Source: Bacillus sp. FJAT-28004 (GTDB lineage: Bacteria; Bacillota; Bacilli; Paenibacillales; Paenibacillaceae). Taken from it: DNA of 64,000 nt. A program made the position numbers and the translations under genes. Position 1 is the first letter of the stretch. Each line of letters begins with the position of its first letter. This document shows positions 1 through 8,748 of the stretch, in pieces. The DNA lies in contig NZ_LGHP01000002.1 in the NCBI RefSeq assembly GCF_001280845.1, forward strand, positions 603,477 to 667,476, written 5' to 3'. Under the pieces are notes generated by a model that was not told where the DNA came from, ran no database searches, and saw only the letters and a program-made list of their open reading frames with translations.

Positions 1-2
1 TT

Positions 3-179
3 AAAGGCGATCTGAACGGCGATAATAAAGTGTCCATTGGTGACCTAGGCATCGTTGCCGTAGCATTTGGTAAGACAGATAAAAGTCCTGACTGGGCTGA
101 CTTTAAGGCAGCGGATGTAAAAGCGGATGGGAAAATTGATATTTTCGATCTCTCCACTGTTGCACAATTAATCGAATAA
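3..179 (+). CDS. C-terminal dockerin domain of a secreted protein (5' end outside window)
   Basis: The frame opening at base 3 reads 58 residues to a TAA at 177-179. It contains two Ca2+-binding dockerin-like repeats: GDLNGDNKVSIGDL near the start and DVKADGKIDIFDL near the end, each with the Asp/Asn-rich loop followed by a helix. Type I dockerins end many Paenibacillus extracellular glycoside hydrolases, or serve as duplicated calcium modules at protein ends. The catalytic part lies outside the window, so the substrate is unknown. A carbohydrate-active enzyme is an inference from the sugar-import genes that follow. Confidence 0.8.
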   Translation, partial: KGDLNGDNKVSIGDLGIVAVAFGKTDKSPDWADFKAADVKADGKIDIFDLSTVAQLIE

Positions 180-186
180 GTTTGGG

Positions 187-225
187 AATACGTCTCGATG
201 CTGATTTAGCTCGGGACGTATTTTA
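187..225 (+). terminator. Rho-independent terminator after dockerin gene
   Basis: Twelve-base arms (187-198 and 211-222) pair with a single G-U wobble around a 12-base loop. The 3' arm ends in TATTTTAT. It lies 8 bases after the dockerin stop, so it separates that gene from the kinase operon. Confidence 0.75.
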
Positions 226-292
226 TATACTGATCTATGATACGATAGATTTCGATACATAAAGTTAGTGCTTAAACAGGGGGAGAGAGAGA

Positions 293-2077
293 TTGAACTA
301 TAAACAATGGTTGTATCAGTTATCGTATAAGAAGAGGATCTGGCTTTCGTTTGTAATTTTGATCACGTTAGCGATTAGCACGACGGGGACGATGACTTAT
401 GTTATTGCAGCCAACATCCTTAAGAGGAATGCCTCCGAATTAAGCCAGAATAGCCTGAATAAGTCTGCGCAAGTATTCGATGAGAAGCTAAGGCAAATTA
501 TCGTATCGGTCATGACGCTGACAATCAGCGAATCTTTCAAGGACATCATTAAAAATGCATCCGCGGGCGATACACAAAACTATTATCAGCTGTTATCTTC
601 CATTCAAACGCCATTTTCACAAATTCAAGCATTGGAGCCAGCCGTTCAGTCTATTCTTATTACAACGTCTATAGGTGAGTTTTATCCGACCAATTATGTA
701 CGGTCGAAAGAAAACTCTTTTTTTAATACTGAAATGTACAAGCTCATTTCGGAGTATCAGCATGCCATTTGGATAGAAGGACATGAGGATACCTTTTTTC
801 GGAGAAAAGAAAAGGTTATTACGTTAGTTATGCAACCGCTTACGGAGAACCAGAATAATGAGATTTACATTATCGTGAATATAAAAGAACAAGCGTTGAT
901 TGATATGCTTATGAAAAATGTAGAGGAAACAGGACAACGGTTTTATCTGGTCTCGAGTAAGGGGGACCTGGTATTTTCTTCGGAATCCAGTTTTTTGAGC
1001 TGTTTTAATGAGAGTGGTTTTCTTGAAAATATTAATCAGGATACGAAAGGTAGTTTTGAATATAAGGGAGCTAAAAACTCTTTATTGATAAATTATGCAA
1101 GCCTATCTTTAGCAGAGGACTGGATTCTGCTTAGTGTTCAATCAAAATCAGATCTATTAAAACAAATCCATTTGATCCAATGGGTTACGATCTTAATTAT
1201 GATTGGATGTCTATTGTTTTCCATGATTTATTCCAATATTCTTACAGCTGTTTTACTGAAGCCGTTGCTTAAGTTGCGAAACTTAATGATGAAAGTTGAA
1301 CACACGAATGATTTAAGCGTTCGATTTGAAAGCGAATATCAGGATGAAGTCTCTCAGGTCGGAAGAAAATTCAATAGTATGCTAGAAGAATTAGCTCTAT
1401 CCATCAAGGAAACTGGAGAAATTGAAATTAAGAAGCGCAAGGCGGAAATTAAAGCATTACAGGCGCAAATCGATCCTCATTTTTTGTATAACACATTAAA
1501 CACCATTTATTGGAAGGCACAATTAAATCAATCGGATGATGTTAAGGAAATGGTTCTTTCCTTATCACGAATGTTCCAGCTAGGTTTGAATAATGGATTC
1601 GAGTACACGACATTAGAGAAAGAAATTGACCATGTAAAACAATATTTATTCATTCAAAAAAAATGCTATACAAATTTATTTGACTACAATGTAGTGGTGG
1701 ATATCGAAAAAGACTCCATTAGTTATATTAATATCCTCAAAGTTATTCTTCAGCCCTTAGTTGAAAATTCAATTTTACATGGTTTTAAAAATCGTAAATC
1801 AGGCGGAGTTATTGATATATTGATTAGAAAAACAGAGGAGCATCTCGTTATCACTGTAGAGGATAATGGGAGTGGCATGAATGTGGACGAGATCAAGAGA
1901 AATCTACAAGTACCCAATCAGAATACGGGATATGCACTGCGCAACATTTATCACCGACTGCAGCTTTATTACAGCGGAGACTCAGAGATGATCCTCGAAA
2001 GTGTTCCAGATCAGAAAACCACTATTAAATTAATAATCAATATGAAGGGAAGAGATGGGTATGGAGAAACGGATTAG
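293..2077 (+). CDS. YesM-type sensor histidine kinase
   Basis: A membrane kinase that probably senses an extracellular carbohydrate or its binding protein and phosphorylates the regulator that follows. A TM segment at about residues 16-38 is followed by a roughly 250-residue extracellular sensor, a second TM at about 297-318, then HAMP. The His_kinase block is DPHFLYNTLNT (phospho-His about 396), followed by the N box QPLVENS and the ATP-lid motif EDNGSGM. Length 594 aa is usual for the family. Start is TTG at 293, preceded by GGGGGAGAGAGA. The gene overlaps the regulator by 23 bases, indicating translational coupling. Ligand unknown. Confidence 0.92.
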   Translation: MNYKQWLYQLSYKKRIWLSFVILITLAISTTGTMTYVIAANILKRNASELSQNSLNKSAQVFDEKLRQIIVSVMTLTISESFKDIIKNASAGDTQNYYQLLSSIQTPFSQIQALEPAVQSILITTSIGEFYPTNYVRSKENSFFNTEMYKLISEYQHAIWIEGHEDTFFRRKEKVITLVMQPLTENQNNEIYIIVNIKEQALIDMLMKNVEETGQRFYLVSSKGDLVFSSESSFLSCFNESGFLENINQDTKGSFEYKGAKNSLLINYASLSLAEDWILLSVQSKSDLLKQIHLIQWVTILIMIGCLLFSMIYSNILTAVLLKPLLKLRNLMMKVEHTNDLSVRFESEYQDEVSQVGRKFNSMLEELALSIKETGEIEIKKRKAEIKALQAQIDPHFLYNTLNTIYWKAQLNQSDDVKEMVLSLSRMFQLGLNNGFEYTTLEKEIDHVKQYLFIQKKCYTNLFDYNVVVDIEKDSISYINILKVILQPLVENSILHGFKNRKSGGVIDILIRKTEEHLVITVEDNGSGMNVDEIKRNLQVPNQNTGYALRNIYHRLQLYYSGDSEMILESVPDQKTTIKLIINMKGRDGYGETD

Positions 2078-3671
2078 CATGTGTGTGTTGGACGATATCA
2101 TGAGTGTTATAGATGGGATATCTCTTGGAATCCCTTGGGAGGATTATGGAATTGAGATCATTGGTACTGCCTTAGACGGTGAGGAAGGGCTCAAGATGGC
2201 TTTGGAGCTTCAGCCTGATATCATATTGACAGATATTCGGATGCCGGTTCTGGATGGACTTGAATTAACGCGTAGAATCATAGAAAAGTTCCCAGCATGC
2301 AAAGTCATTCTTTTGAGCGGCTATACGGAATTTAGTTACGCTCAGCAGGCGATTCGATATGGGGCCTTTGATTTTGTAGCTAAGCCTTTTTCAATGGAGG
2401 ATATTATAGAGGTTGTCCTGAAGGCATCTAAAGAAATTGAACTTGAGCGGGGCAAGCATAAAAGAATATATGAGATGGAAGCTAGAGTAAGAGAAAGCAA
2501 GCCGCTCTTAAGGCAGGAATATTTCAACCTGCTCATCCGCTATTCATCAAGTGAGAAATGCACGAAAGATAGATGGGATTTTCTTGAAATAAATTTAAAG
2601 AAAGAGGGTTTTGTTGTTATGGTCGTCGAGATCGATCAATTCTCGAAAACCATTCAAACGCTGCCAATCGGTGAAGTAGAGCTAACTCGTTATGCTTTGC
2701 AAAATATTTTGGAGGAGACGATTAGCGCCTATACACAAGGGGTCGTATTTAGAGAAAGCACGAATCGCCTTGTTGTCATCTATAATTCTACAGCACAGAT
2801 AGATCCTAGATCTTTAGCCGAGATTTGCTGTAATAATTGTGCGGAATATTCGCGTCATACCGTCTCGATCGGGGTGGGCTTAAGCATAAACCTCATTTCA
2901 GAAATTAATATCGGATATCAGCAGGCTATAAGCGCATTGACCTATAATTTTTATACCGGAGGCAATGGAGTGTTTCGTTATGGCGATTTTGGTCAGGTGA
3001 GTCAGCATTTACGTACCTATTCATTAGATCAGGAGAAGGAGCTTCTCTTTGCTGTGCGTTCAGGAAATCAGGAACTGGCTCTTGGAGTATTGCAACAAAT
3101 TTATGAGGATTGTGCTAAAATACAGCCGCTGCCACATCCGCAATATCTGATCACGATGTATGATGAATTAGTTTATATGGTTCTAAGGGTATTAGAGGAA
3201 AAACTGCATATCGATGATTTGCAAGGGTTAAAAGCAGACATTGAAGAGCATAAAAATAAAGATCGGATGTCATTACTGGAATTACAAAAATCTCTTGAGC
3301 AGCTATGTATTAATGGCTGTGTATTACAAGATAAACATAGAACAACAGAGGCTGAGCGCGTTATACATAAAGCTATTGAATACGCGAAGAGTCATCTTCA
3401 TTTGGAGTTATCTGTGAATGAATGTGCGAAGCTGGTACATCTGAGCAGCAGTTATTTCAGCAATTTATTCAAAAAGGTTACAGGCCAAACCTTCCTTCAA
3501 TTTGTAACGAATGAACGAATTGATCAAGCCAAATTAATGCTAATGAAAGGCCATCAGGTGCAGGAGGTTGCAGCTGATATTGGTTATGAGGATCGGCGAT
3601 ATTTTAGCGAAATATTCAAGAAAAATACGGGAATGACACCATCAGAGTTCAAACAGGCCTATTACAAATAG
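2055..3671 (+). CDS. YesN-type response regulator, receiver plus AraC DNA-binding domain
   Basis: Partner of the preceding kinase. The N-terminal receiver has acidic pair DD at residues 13-14 and phospho-acceptor Asp60 in LTDIRMP. A long middle region is of the type found in YesN proteins. The last roughly 100 residues are an AraC/XylS double helix-turn-helix (motifs LSSSYFSNLFKK and YEDRRYFSEIFKK). Length 538 aa is typical. ATG 2055 or ATG 2061 may be used; both follow GAAGGGA. It likely activates the binding-protein/permease genes just downstream, whose promoter region has a good -10 (TATAAT, 3741-3746) but no good -35, as expected for an activated promoter. Confidence 0.92.
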   Translation: MGMEKRISMCVLDDIMSVIDGISLGIPWEDYGIEIIGTALDGEEGLKMALELQPDIILTDIRMPVLDGLELTRRIIEKFPACKVILLSGYTEFSYAQQAIRYGAFDFVAKPFSMEDIIEVVLKASKEIELERGKHKRIYEMEARVRESKPLLRQEYFNLLIRYSSSEKCTKDRWDFLEINLKKEGFVVMVVEIDQFSKTIQTLPIGEVELTRYALQNILEETISAYTQGVVFRESTNRLVVIYNSTAQIDPRSLAEICCNNCAEYSRHTVSIGVGLSINLISEINIGYQQAISALTYNFYTGGNGVFRYGDFGQVSQHLRTYSLDQEKELLFAVRSGNQELALGVLQQIYEDCAKIQPLPHPQYLITMYDELVYMVLRVLEEKLHIDDLQGLKADIEEHKNKDRMSLLELQKSLEQLCINGCVLQDKHRTTEAERVIHKAIEYAKSHLHLELSVNECAKLVHLSSSYFSNLFKKVTGQTFLQFVTNERIDQAKLMLMKGHQVQEVAADIGYEDRRYFSEIFKKNTGMTPSEFKQAYYK

Positions 3672-3785
3672 TAGCAAAGATCGTCGGAATACCCCCCTTG
3701 AGAATTGGTTTATCCCATTATGTCTCTGACTTCGATTAATTATAATAATTGATATAACCAGTATTAACAAAACGAAGGGGTTGAA

Positions 3786-5219
3786 ATGGTCATGTTAAAA
3801 AAAACGCGAATGGTTACTGCAGCTGCAATCCTTGCTCTTAGTTTGAGCGCATGCTCCTCGGGTAACGGAAATTCTACGAACTCGGCTAAGGGTACAAATG
3901 AACCGGCACCAAAGGCGTCTAATGAAGCAGCTGTGGAGGGAACAACTAAAGCCGAGAAGGTTAAGCTCAACTATTGGACAGAGGATCGGCATGATTTGAC
4001 CTATATTCAAGAAGTTGTCGAAAGGTTTAACGAAACCAATACAGAGAATATTGAGGTAGAGTTGAAAGGACTTTCTGAGAACTATAACCAGTCCGTTGAT
4101 ATTGCATTCTCTAGCAAGCAAGCTCCTGACATTATTAGAACGACCCCAAGCAACTTTATTCCTTTTGTCAAGAAGGGGTATTTGGAACCACTGGATGGCT
4201 ATATGAATGATGGGACTAAGGCTAAATTCCAAGGGGCACTCGTTGATAAATCAAACATGATGGATGGTCAAATTTTTTCCCTTCCCAACTACGGATATTC
4301 AAGCCGACTAATTTATAACGTTGATCTTTTTGAAAAAGCTGGTATCACAAGCCCTCCAAAAACATTGAACGAAATGGTTGAGGTTGCGAAAAAAATTACT
4401 GAAGTAGGCAAGGATATTGGTGCCTATGGCTTTGCGATTAACTTTAAAGGAGCAGACAACTCTTTTGAAAAGGCTCCAAGATCGATCGCTGAGTTGAGTG
4501 GAATCGGCGGTTATGGCTACGATTTCAAAACTGGCAAATATGATTTTTCTGGATTTACAGAAATCATGAAGGCATTTAAGCAAATGAAGGATGACGGCAG
4601 TATGCTACCGGGCGTAGAGGCTCTAGACATTGATCCACTGCGTGCTCAATTTGCTGAAGGCAAGATCGGCATGTACCTATCGATTTCCGCTGAGCCAAAT
4701 GTATATCAAACGCAGTTCCCAACAAAAGTAAACTGGTCAGCTACTTTGCCTCCAACGATTAGCGGTGACATTGCAGGAGTAGCAGGCTACTGGAAAACAG
4801 GTCCATGGCTTTCCATCAGTAGTCAGACTAAAAATAAAAAAGAGGCTTGGACATTCTTGGAGTATATGTACAGTGATGAAGTGTTAAAAACATATTATGA
4901 AGATGGCTATGGCTTATCTCTTCTTCCAGAAATCATAGCGCAGTCCAAGAATCCGGAAATGCCTGGTATCGCGGGATTCCTTCCTACACAATATGATGGC
5001 TTGTGGCCTATTTCGCCGAAAGTGACTGTAGAAGGAACGGATTTTCCAAATCTATTTATTAAATATGCGATTAGTGGCGGAGATTTGGATAAGATGATTA
5101 CGGATGTAAATACCAGGTACAATGATGCACTTGATAAAGCTAGGGCATCTGGAGATGTAACAACTGAAGCAATGCCGGACTTTGATGCGAAGAGCATGCA
5201 AGGAATGTTAGTCAAATAA
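3786..5219 (+). CDS. Sugar ABC transporter substrate-binding lipoprotein
   Basis: Extracellular solute-binding protein of the MalE/UgpB type (family 1), 477 aa. The signal peptide ends in a lipobox LSAC, so the mature protein is lipid-anchored at Cys about residue 22. A Ser/Asn/Ala-rich linker follows, then a binding domain beginning LNYWTEDRHD. AAGGGG five bases before ATG 3786 supports that start; ATG 3792 is possible. It heads a three-gene importer with the two permeases downstream. Substrate is not readable from sequence; the kinase/regulator upstream suggests an oligosaccharide. Confidence 0.92.
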   Translation: MVMLKKTRMVTAAAILALSLSACSSGNGNSTNSAKGTNEPAPKASNEAAVEGTTKAEKVKLNYWTEDRHDLTYIQEVVERFNETNTENIEVELKGLSENYNQSVDIAFSSKQAPDIIRTTPSNFIPFVKKGYLEPLDGYMNDGTKAKFQGALVDKSNMMDGQIFSLPNYGYSSRLIYNVDLFEKAGITSPPKTLNEMVEVAKKITEVGKDIGAYGFAINFKGADNSFEKAPRSIAELSGIGGYGYDFKTGKYDFSGFTEIMKAFKQMKDDGSMLPGVEALDIDPLRAQFAEGKIGMYLSISAEPNVYQTQFPTKVNWSATLPPTISGDIAGVAGYWKTGPWLSISSQTKNKKEAWTFLEYMYSDEVLKTYYEDGYGLSLLPEIIAQSKNPEMPGIAGFLPTQYDGLWPISPKVTVEGTDFPNLFIKYAISGGDLDKMITDVNTRYNDALDKARASGDVTTEAMPDFDAKSMQGMLVK

Positions 5220-5247
5220 TACTTCTAATGCATGGATCATGCCAAAA

Positions 5248-5279
5248 AAGGATAGGAGCATCTCGTATGCCCTATCCTT
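5248..5279 (+). terminator. Intercistronic stem-loop between binding protein and permease genes
   Basis: Perfect 9-bp arms AAGGATAGG/CCTATCCTT with an inner GCAT/ATGC stem and a 5-base loop. There is no long U-run after it, so it is more likely a 3'-end stabiliser or partial attenuator that keeps binding-protein transcript above permease transcript than a full terminator. Confidence 0.55.
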
Positions 5280-5303
5280 GTTATTAAGGAGATGAAATCG
5301 AAC

Positions 5304-6200
5304 ATGACCAGTCTACGCAAATTAGGAGAATCTTACTCATTTATTTTGCCCAGTTTAATATTCACCGTGGTGCTAGGGATTTATCCGATTTTATGGGCGA
5401 TTAGATATATGTTTTATGATTATCCAGGATACGGAGAAGAAGTATTTATCGGATTTGGTAATTTTGCTAGTTTGATGAGAGATGAAGCCTACTGGAACTC
5501 AGTTGTTAATACCGCGATCTATGCGATGGGGAAAATCATCATTACGATTCCTTTATCATTAATTTTAGCGGTGATTTTAAATAAAGGTCTTAAAGGTAAA
5601 AACTTTTTGAGAGCCATTTATTTTATGCCAACGGTGCTGAGTACCGCGGTAATTTCTATCGTCTTTTTTAACATTTTTAATTCTTACAACGGAATATTAA
5701 ACCAGTTTCTATTGAAATATCATATCATCTCCAAAAGCATTGATTGGCTGGGCCCTGATCTAGCCATGGTGACATCTATTATCGTTGCTATCTGGGGTGC
5801 GATTGGGAACTATATGCTGCTCTTCCTCGCTGGTCTGCAAAGCATTCCAGATGACGTCTATGAGAGCGCTTCACTAGATGGAGCGAATGCTTCTCAAAAG
5901 TTCTTCTACATTACCATCCCTATGCTGGGACCAGTGCTGCAAATGATTATTATGCTAGCGATTACCATATCCTTGAAAGGTTATGAAAGCATTATGGTCT
6001 TAACAGAGGGCGGACCAATCGGACGAACAGAAGTTATGTATCTTTATGTTTATCGAATGTTTTTCCCGATTTCCTCTAGTTCGACTATGATTCAACAGAT
6101 TGGCTATGGCAGCGCTGTCGGCTTTATGTCTGCCGTAATCGTCGGAATCATTACATTAGGTTATTTCTGGTTATCAAAACGTTTAAACCGTATTTTCTAG
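5304..6200 (+). CDS. Sugar ABC transporter permease (MalF/UgpA type)
   Basis: Six predicted membrane segments and the cytoplasmic EAA loop (ESASLDGANASQ...IPMLGP), which docks the ATPase, define a binding-protein-dependent permease. The frame is open from ATG 5292, but that ATG abuts the AAGGAG at 5286-5291. ATG 5304, 12 bases after the AAGGAG, is the better start, giving 298 aa. It pairs with the next permease. No ATPase gene is in the cluster, so a shared MsmX-like ATPase encoded elsewhere is inferred. Confidence 0.9.
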   Translation: MTSLRKLGESYSFILPSLIFTVVLGIYPILWAIRYMFYDYPGYGEEVFIGFGNFASLMRDEAYWNSVVNTAIYAMGKIIITIPLSLILAVILNKGLKGKNFLRAIYFMPTVLSTAVISIVFFNIFNSYNGILNQFLLKYHIISKSIDWLGPDLAMVTSIIVAIWGAIGNYMLLFLAGLQSIPDDVYESASLDGANASQKFFYITIPMLGPVLQMIIMLAITISLKGYESIMVLTEGGPIGRTEVMYLYVYRMFFPISSSSTMIQQIGYGSAVGFMSAVIVGIITLGYFWLSKRLNRIF

Positions 6201-6218
6201 CCTAGGGGGTTTGCTGTA

Positions 6219-7103
6219 ATGAACACAGCACCAGCAACTAATACCGCTCAGATAACTAAAATTAGCAGGCGAGCGAAACGTGTATTTTCAGGAATAATTC
6301 TTTGGGTATTCCTGGGGGTTGTTGCCATATTTACCTTGTTTCCTGTGCTCGTTACGTTATTTGGCTCTTTCAAAACGAATGCAGAGCTAACAGCGGGCGC
6401 AACTATTCTTCCAAGCGTTTGGCATTTCTCGAATTACTTGGATGCTTGGAAACAAGCAGACTTTGCTAAGTTCACTTGGAATAGTTTATTTATTAGTACG
6501 TTTACGACGATTGGGACACTGCTATTGGCCTCGATGGCTGCCTATGTTGTGGATCGCAGAAGTTTTTTCGGAAAGAGCTTTTATGTTAGTCTTCAAGCAG
6601 TGACGATGTTTATATCTATTGGCGCCGTTGTAATCCGACCGCAATTCGAGCTTATGGTGAAATTGCATCTGAATTCCTCGTTATGGGGGATTATCTTTAT
6701 TCTAATCAGTGCTCATGCCACTACCTTTTTTATTCTAATCGGTTTCTTCAAAGGAATTCCTCGGGATTTGGATGAAGCGGCGCACATTGATGGATGTAAT
6801 TTCTTTACGGTTTATTGGCGAATTATTCTTCCGTTATTGAAACCGGGTTTAGGCGTCGCAGCATTATTTGCCTTCCGGAATGCTTGGAATGAATATATCC
6901 TGCCACTTGTTTTTACGATGACAAACCCTAAATTACAAACCTTGACGGTTGGTTTAGCGGATTTAAGATATGGTACGACTGCAGCAACGCAAACCCATTT
7001 GATTATGGCGGGTGCCTGCTTATCGATTTTGCCGATTCTAATCGTATATGTTTTTGCTAATAAATCTTTTATGCAGGTAACAGGCGGTTCTGTCAAAGGT
7101 TAG
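6219..7103 (+). CDS. Sugar ABC transporter permease (MalG/UgpE type)
   Basis: 294 aa with an N-terminal membrane anchor at about 27-48, five more hydrophobic segments and the EAA loop DEAAHIDGCNFF...ILPLLKPG. The end SVKG is typical of MalG-like partners. It starts at ATG 6219 behind CTAGGGGG, 18 bases after the first permease, and completes the importer. A terminator follows at 7154. Confidence 0.9.
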   Translation: MNTAPATNTAQITKISRRAKRVFSGIILWVFLGVVAIFTLFPVLVTLFGSFKTNAELTAGATILPSVWHFSNYLDAWKQADFAKFTWNSLFISTFTTIGTLLLASMAAYVVDRRSFFGKSFYVSLQAVTMFISIGAVVIRPQFELMVKLHLNSSLWGIIFILISAHATTFFILIGFFKGIPRDLDEAAHIDGCNFFTVYWRIILPLLKPGLGVAALFAFRNAWNEYILPLVFTMTNPKLQTLTVGLADLRYGTTAATQTHLIMAGACLSILPILIVYVFANKSFMQVTGGSVKG

Positions 7104-7153
7104 CTGCATGATAGGATGAGTTCAACTAATAGAGTTAATTTAAGAGCTAAAGC

Positions 7154-7197
7154 AAAAACCTTGATGACCGAATTCATTGGTCGATTAAGGTTTTTTT
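7154..7197 (+). terminator. Terminator of the first sugar-import operon
   Basis: Left arm AAAAACCTTGATGACC and right arm GGTCGATTAAGGTTTTT pair with one bulge and one G-U around ATTCATT, followed by a run of seven T. Confidence 0.8.
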
Positions 7198-7281
7198 GTG
7201 CGCACGGCTTCGGTATCAGCAGCAATGTGATAATATTTAGGAAGGATTATGGATAAAAAATGAGAGAATGCAGGTGAGAGA

Positions 7282-7854
7282 TTGAACTTTGTTTTCATTA
7301 AACGATTTTTAATAGTAGTAGCAAGTCTTTTCATCTGGTTTATCATTCACACTACTTTCGTGATAGTAGATGGGTTGAATGATGAATTAAAACCTGTTGA
7401 CGTAGCTGTAGTATTAGGAAATAAAGTAGAAGTTAATGGACAGCCTTCTGAGCGGTTAAAAGCAAGATTAGATAAGTCCGTAGAACTTTATGATGGGGGC
7501 TATTTTACTTTTATCATTGTAAGTGGTGGTATAGGTAAGGAAGGTTTCGATGAGGCAAAGGTTATGAAATCTTACTTAATAGATAAAGGGATACCGGAAG
7601 ATAAAATTATAGAGGATAATAATGGGTACAACTCATACATGACCGCCCAAAATACCAGCAAGATTATGGAGGAATTAGAATTAGACTCCGCTATGGTTAT
7701 TACTCAATATTTTCATGTATCTAGGACAAAATTAGCGTTTAGAAAAATGGATATTAAAGAAGTGTATTCAGCTCATGCCAAAATCTTTGAGTTTAGAGAT
7801 ATTTACTCAATAATACGAGAATTCCCAGCATATTATAAATATCTCTTTAAATAA
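7282..7854 (+). CDS. YdcF/SanA family (DUF218) membrane-anchored protein
   Basis: 190 aa: one N-terminal TM (about 8-25), then a DUF218 domain outside the cytoplasm. Family motifs seen: VAVVLGNKV near residue 43, SGGIG near 75, a conserved N-x-A-Q-N helix around YMTAQNT, and VITQYFHVSRT near 142. DUF218 proteins have been linked to cell-envelope integrity, but the reaction is unclear. TTG 7282 follows AGGTGAGAG. It stands alone between a terminator and the two-component module. Family call firm, role unknown. Confidence 0.85.
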   Translation: MNFVFIKRFLIVVASLFIWFIIHTTFVIVDGLNDELKPVDVAVVLGNKVEVNGQPSERLKARLDKSVELYDGGYFTFIIVSGGIGKEGFDEAKVMKSYLIDKGIPEDKIIEDNNGYNSYMTAQNTSKIMEELELDSAMVITQYFHVSRTKLAFRKMDIKEVYSAHAKIFEFRDIYSIIREFPAYYKYLFK

Positions 7855-7990
7855 TGTTATAAATAAAATGATAATTAGTCTGATGAAAGCTCTTGATAAA
7901 TCTAAATCATACAACCAAATGGGTCGCGTTTCTGCATCAGGCAGGAGCACGATCTTTTTTCTGTGTGCAAGATAATCTAGCAATAGGGCA

Positions 7991-8010
7991 TTGTATCAAA
8001 TATGATACAA
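7991..8010. promoter_or_regulatory. Perfect inverted repeat upstream of the OmpR-type regulator
   Basis: TTGTATCA-AATA-TGATACAA, an 8-bp perfect dyad with a 4-base centre, 54 bases before the regulator start. Its position and symmetry fit a dimeric repressor/activator operator, possibly autoregulatory. No known consensus was matched by eye. Confidence 0.45.
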
Positions 8011-8063
8011 TAAATGTCTTCATTCGTTTTCTCAAAGTAAAATAAAGGTAGGATGATCATCAA

Positions 8064-8747
8064 ATGAAAATATTGCTCGTGGAAGATGATAAAACGATCG
8101 CATCCGGTCTTGAATATTCATTGCAGCAGGATCAATTCACTACCGTAATTTGTTATGATGCTGCATCAGCAAAAAAGGTATTAGCAGACGAGCTTGAACA
8201 ATTCACTTTATGCTTGTTTGATTTATCACTGCCTGATGGTAGTGGTTATGACTTATGCAAAATAGTGAAGGACCGCAGTGATATACCGGTTATTTTCTTA
8301 ACGGCAATTGATGATGAGGTCAATGTTGTAATGGGGCTAGATATGGGCGCAGATGATTACATCACGAAGCCCTTTCGTATTCGTGAACTTCTCTCGCGGA
8401 TCAAATCGGTGCTGCGCAGATACCAGAAGCAGTCACAAACGAAAGCGATAATTGAAATCGAAAATGTCCGAATTAATACGCTCGAAGGTAAGGTTTACAA
8501 GCTAAACGATGAAATTCCAGTGACTGCTTTAGAGTATCGCTTATTGCTTATTTTCGCTAACCACATCGGTCAGGTTCTTTCAAGAAATCAGCTGCTTGAG
8601 AGGATTTGGGATGTTGCGGGCGATTTTGTGAATGATAATACATTAACGGTTTACATCAAAAGGCTGCGGGAAAAGCTAGAGGATAACCCGCAAAATCCGA
8701 AGATTATTAAAACAGTACGAGGCTTAGGTTATAAGGTTGGTGATTAG
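8064..8747 (+). CDS. OmpR/PhoB-family response regulator
   Basis: 227 aa. Receiver domain with acidic EDD at residues 7-9, phospho-Asp53 in CLFDLSLPDG, and Lys in ITKPF (about 103). The C-terminal winged helix ends TVRGLGYKVGD. First gene of a regulator-kinase-ABC module of the type that gives resistance to cell-wall-active peptides (BceRS-BceAB-like). The kinase start lies one base after the stop. It probably acts on the promoter before the ATPase gene (9756-9810). Confidence 0.93.
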   Translation: MKILLVEDDKTIASGLEYSLQQDQFTTVICYDAASAKKVLADELEQFTLCLFDLSLPDGSGYDLCKIVKDRSDIPVIFLTAIDDEVNVVMGLDMGADDYITKPFRIRELLSRIKSVLRRYQKQSQTKAIIEIENVRINTLEGKVYKLNDEIPVTALEYRLLLIFANHIGQVLSRNQLLERIWDVAGDFVNDNTLTVYIKRLREKLEDNPQNPKIIKTVRGLGYKVGD

Positions 8748-8748
8748 G

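Noticed and set aside
3795..4232. 145-codon minus-strand ORF
   Set aside because: Antisense to the binding-protein lipoprotein gene, without support.
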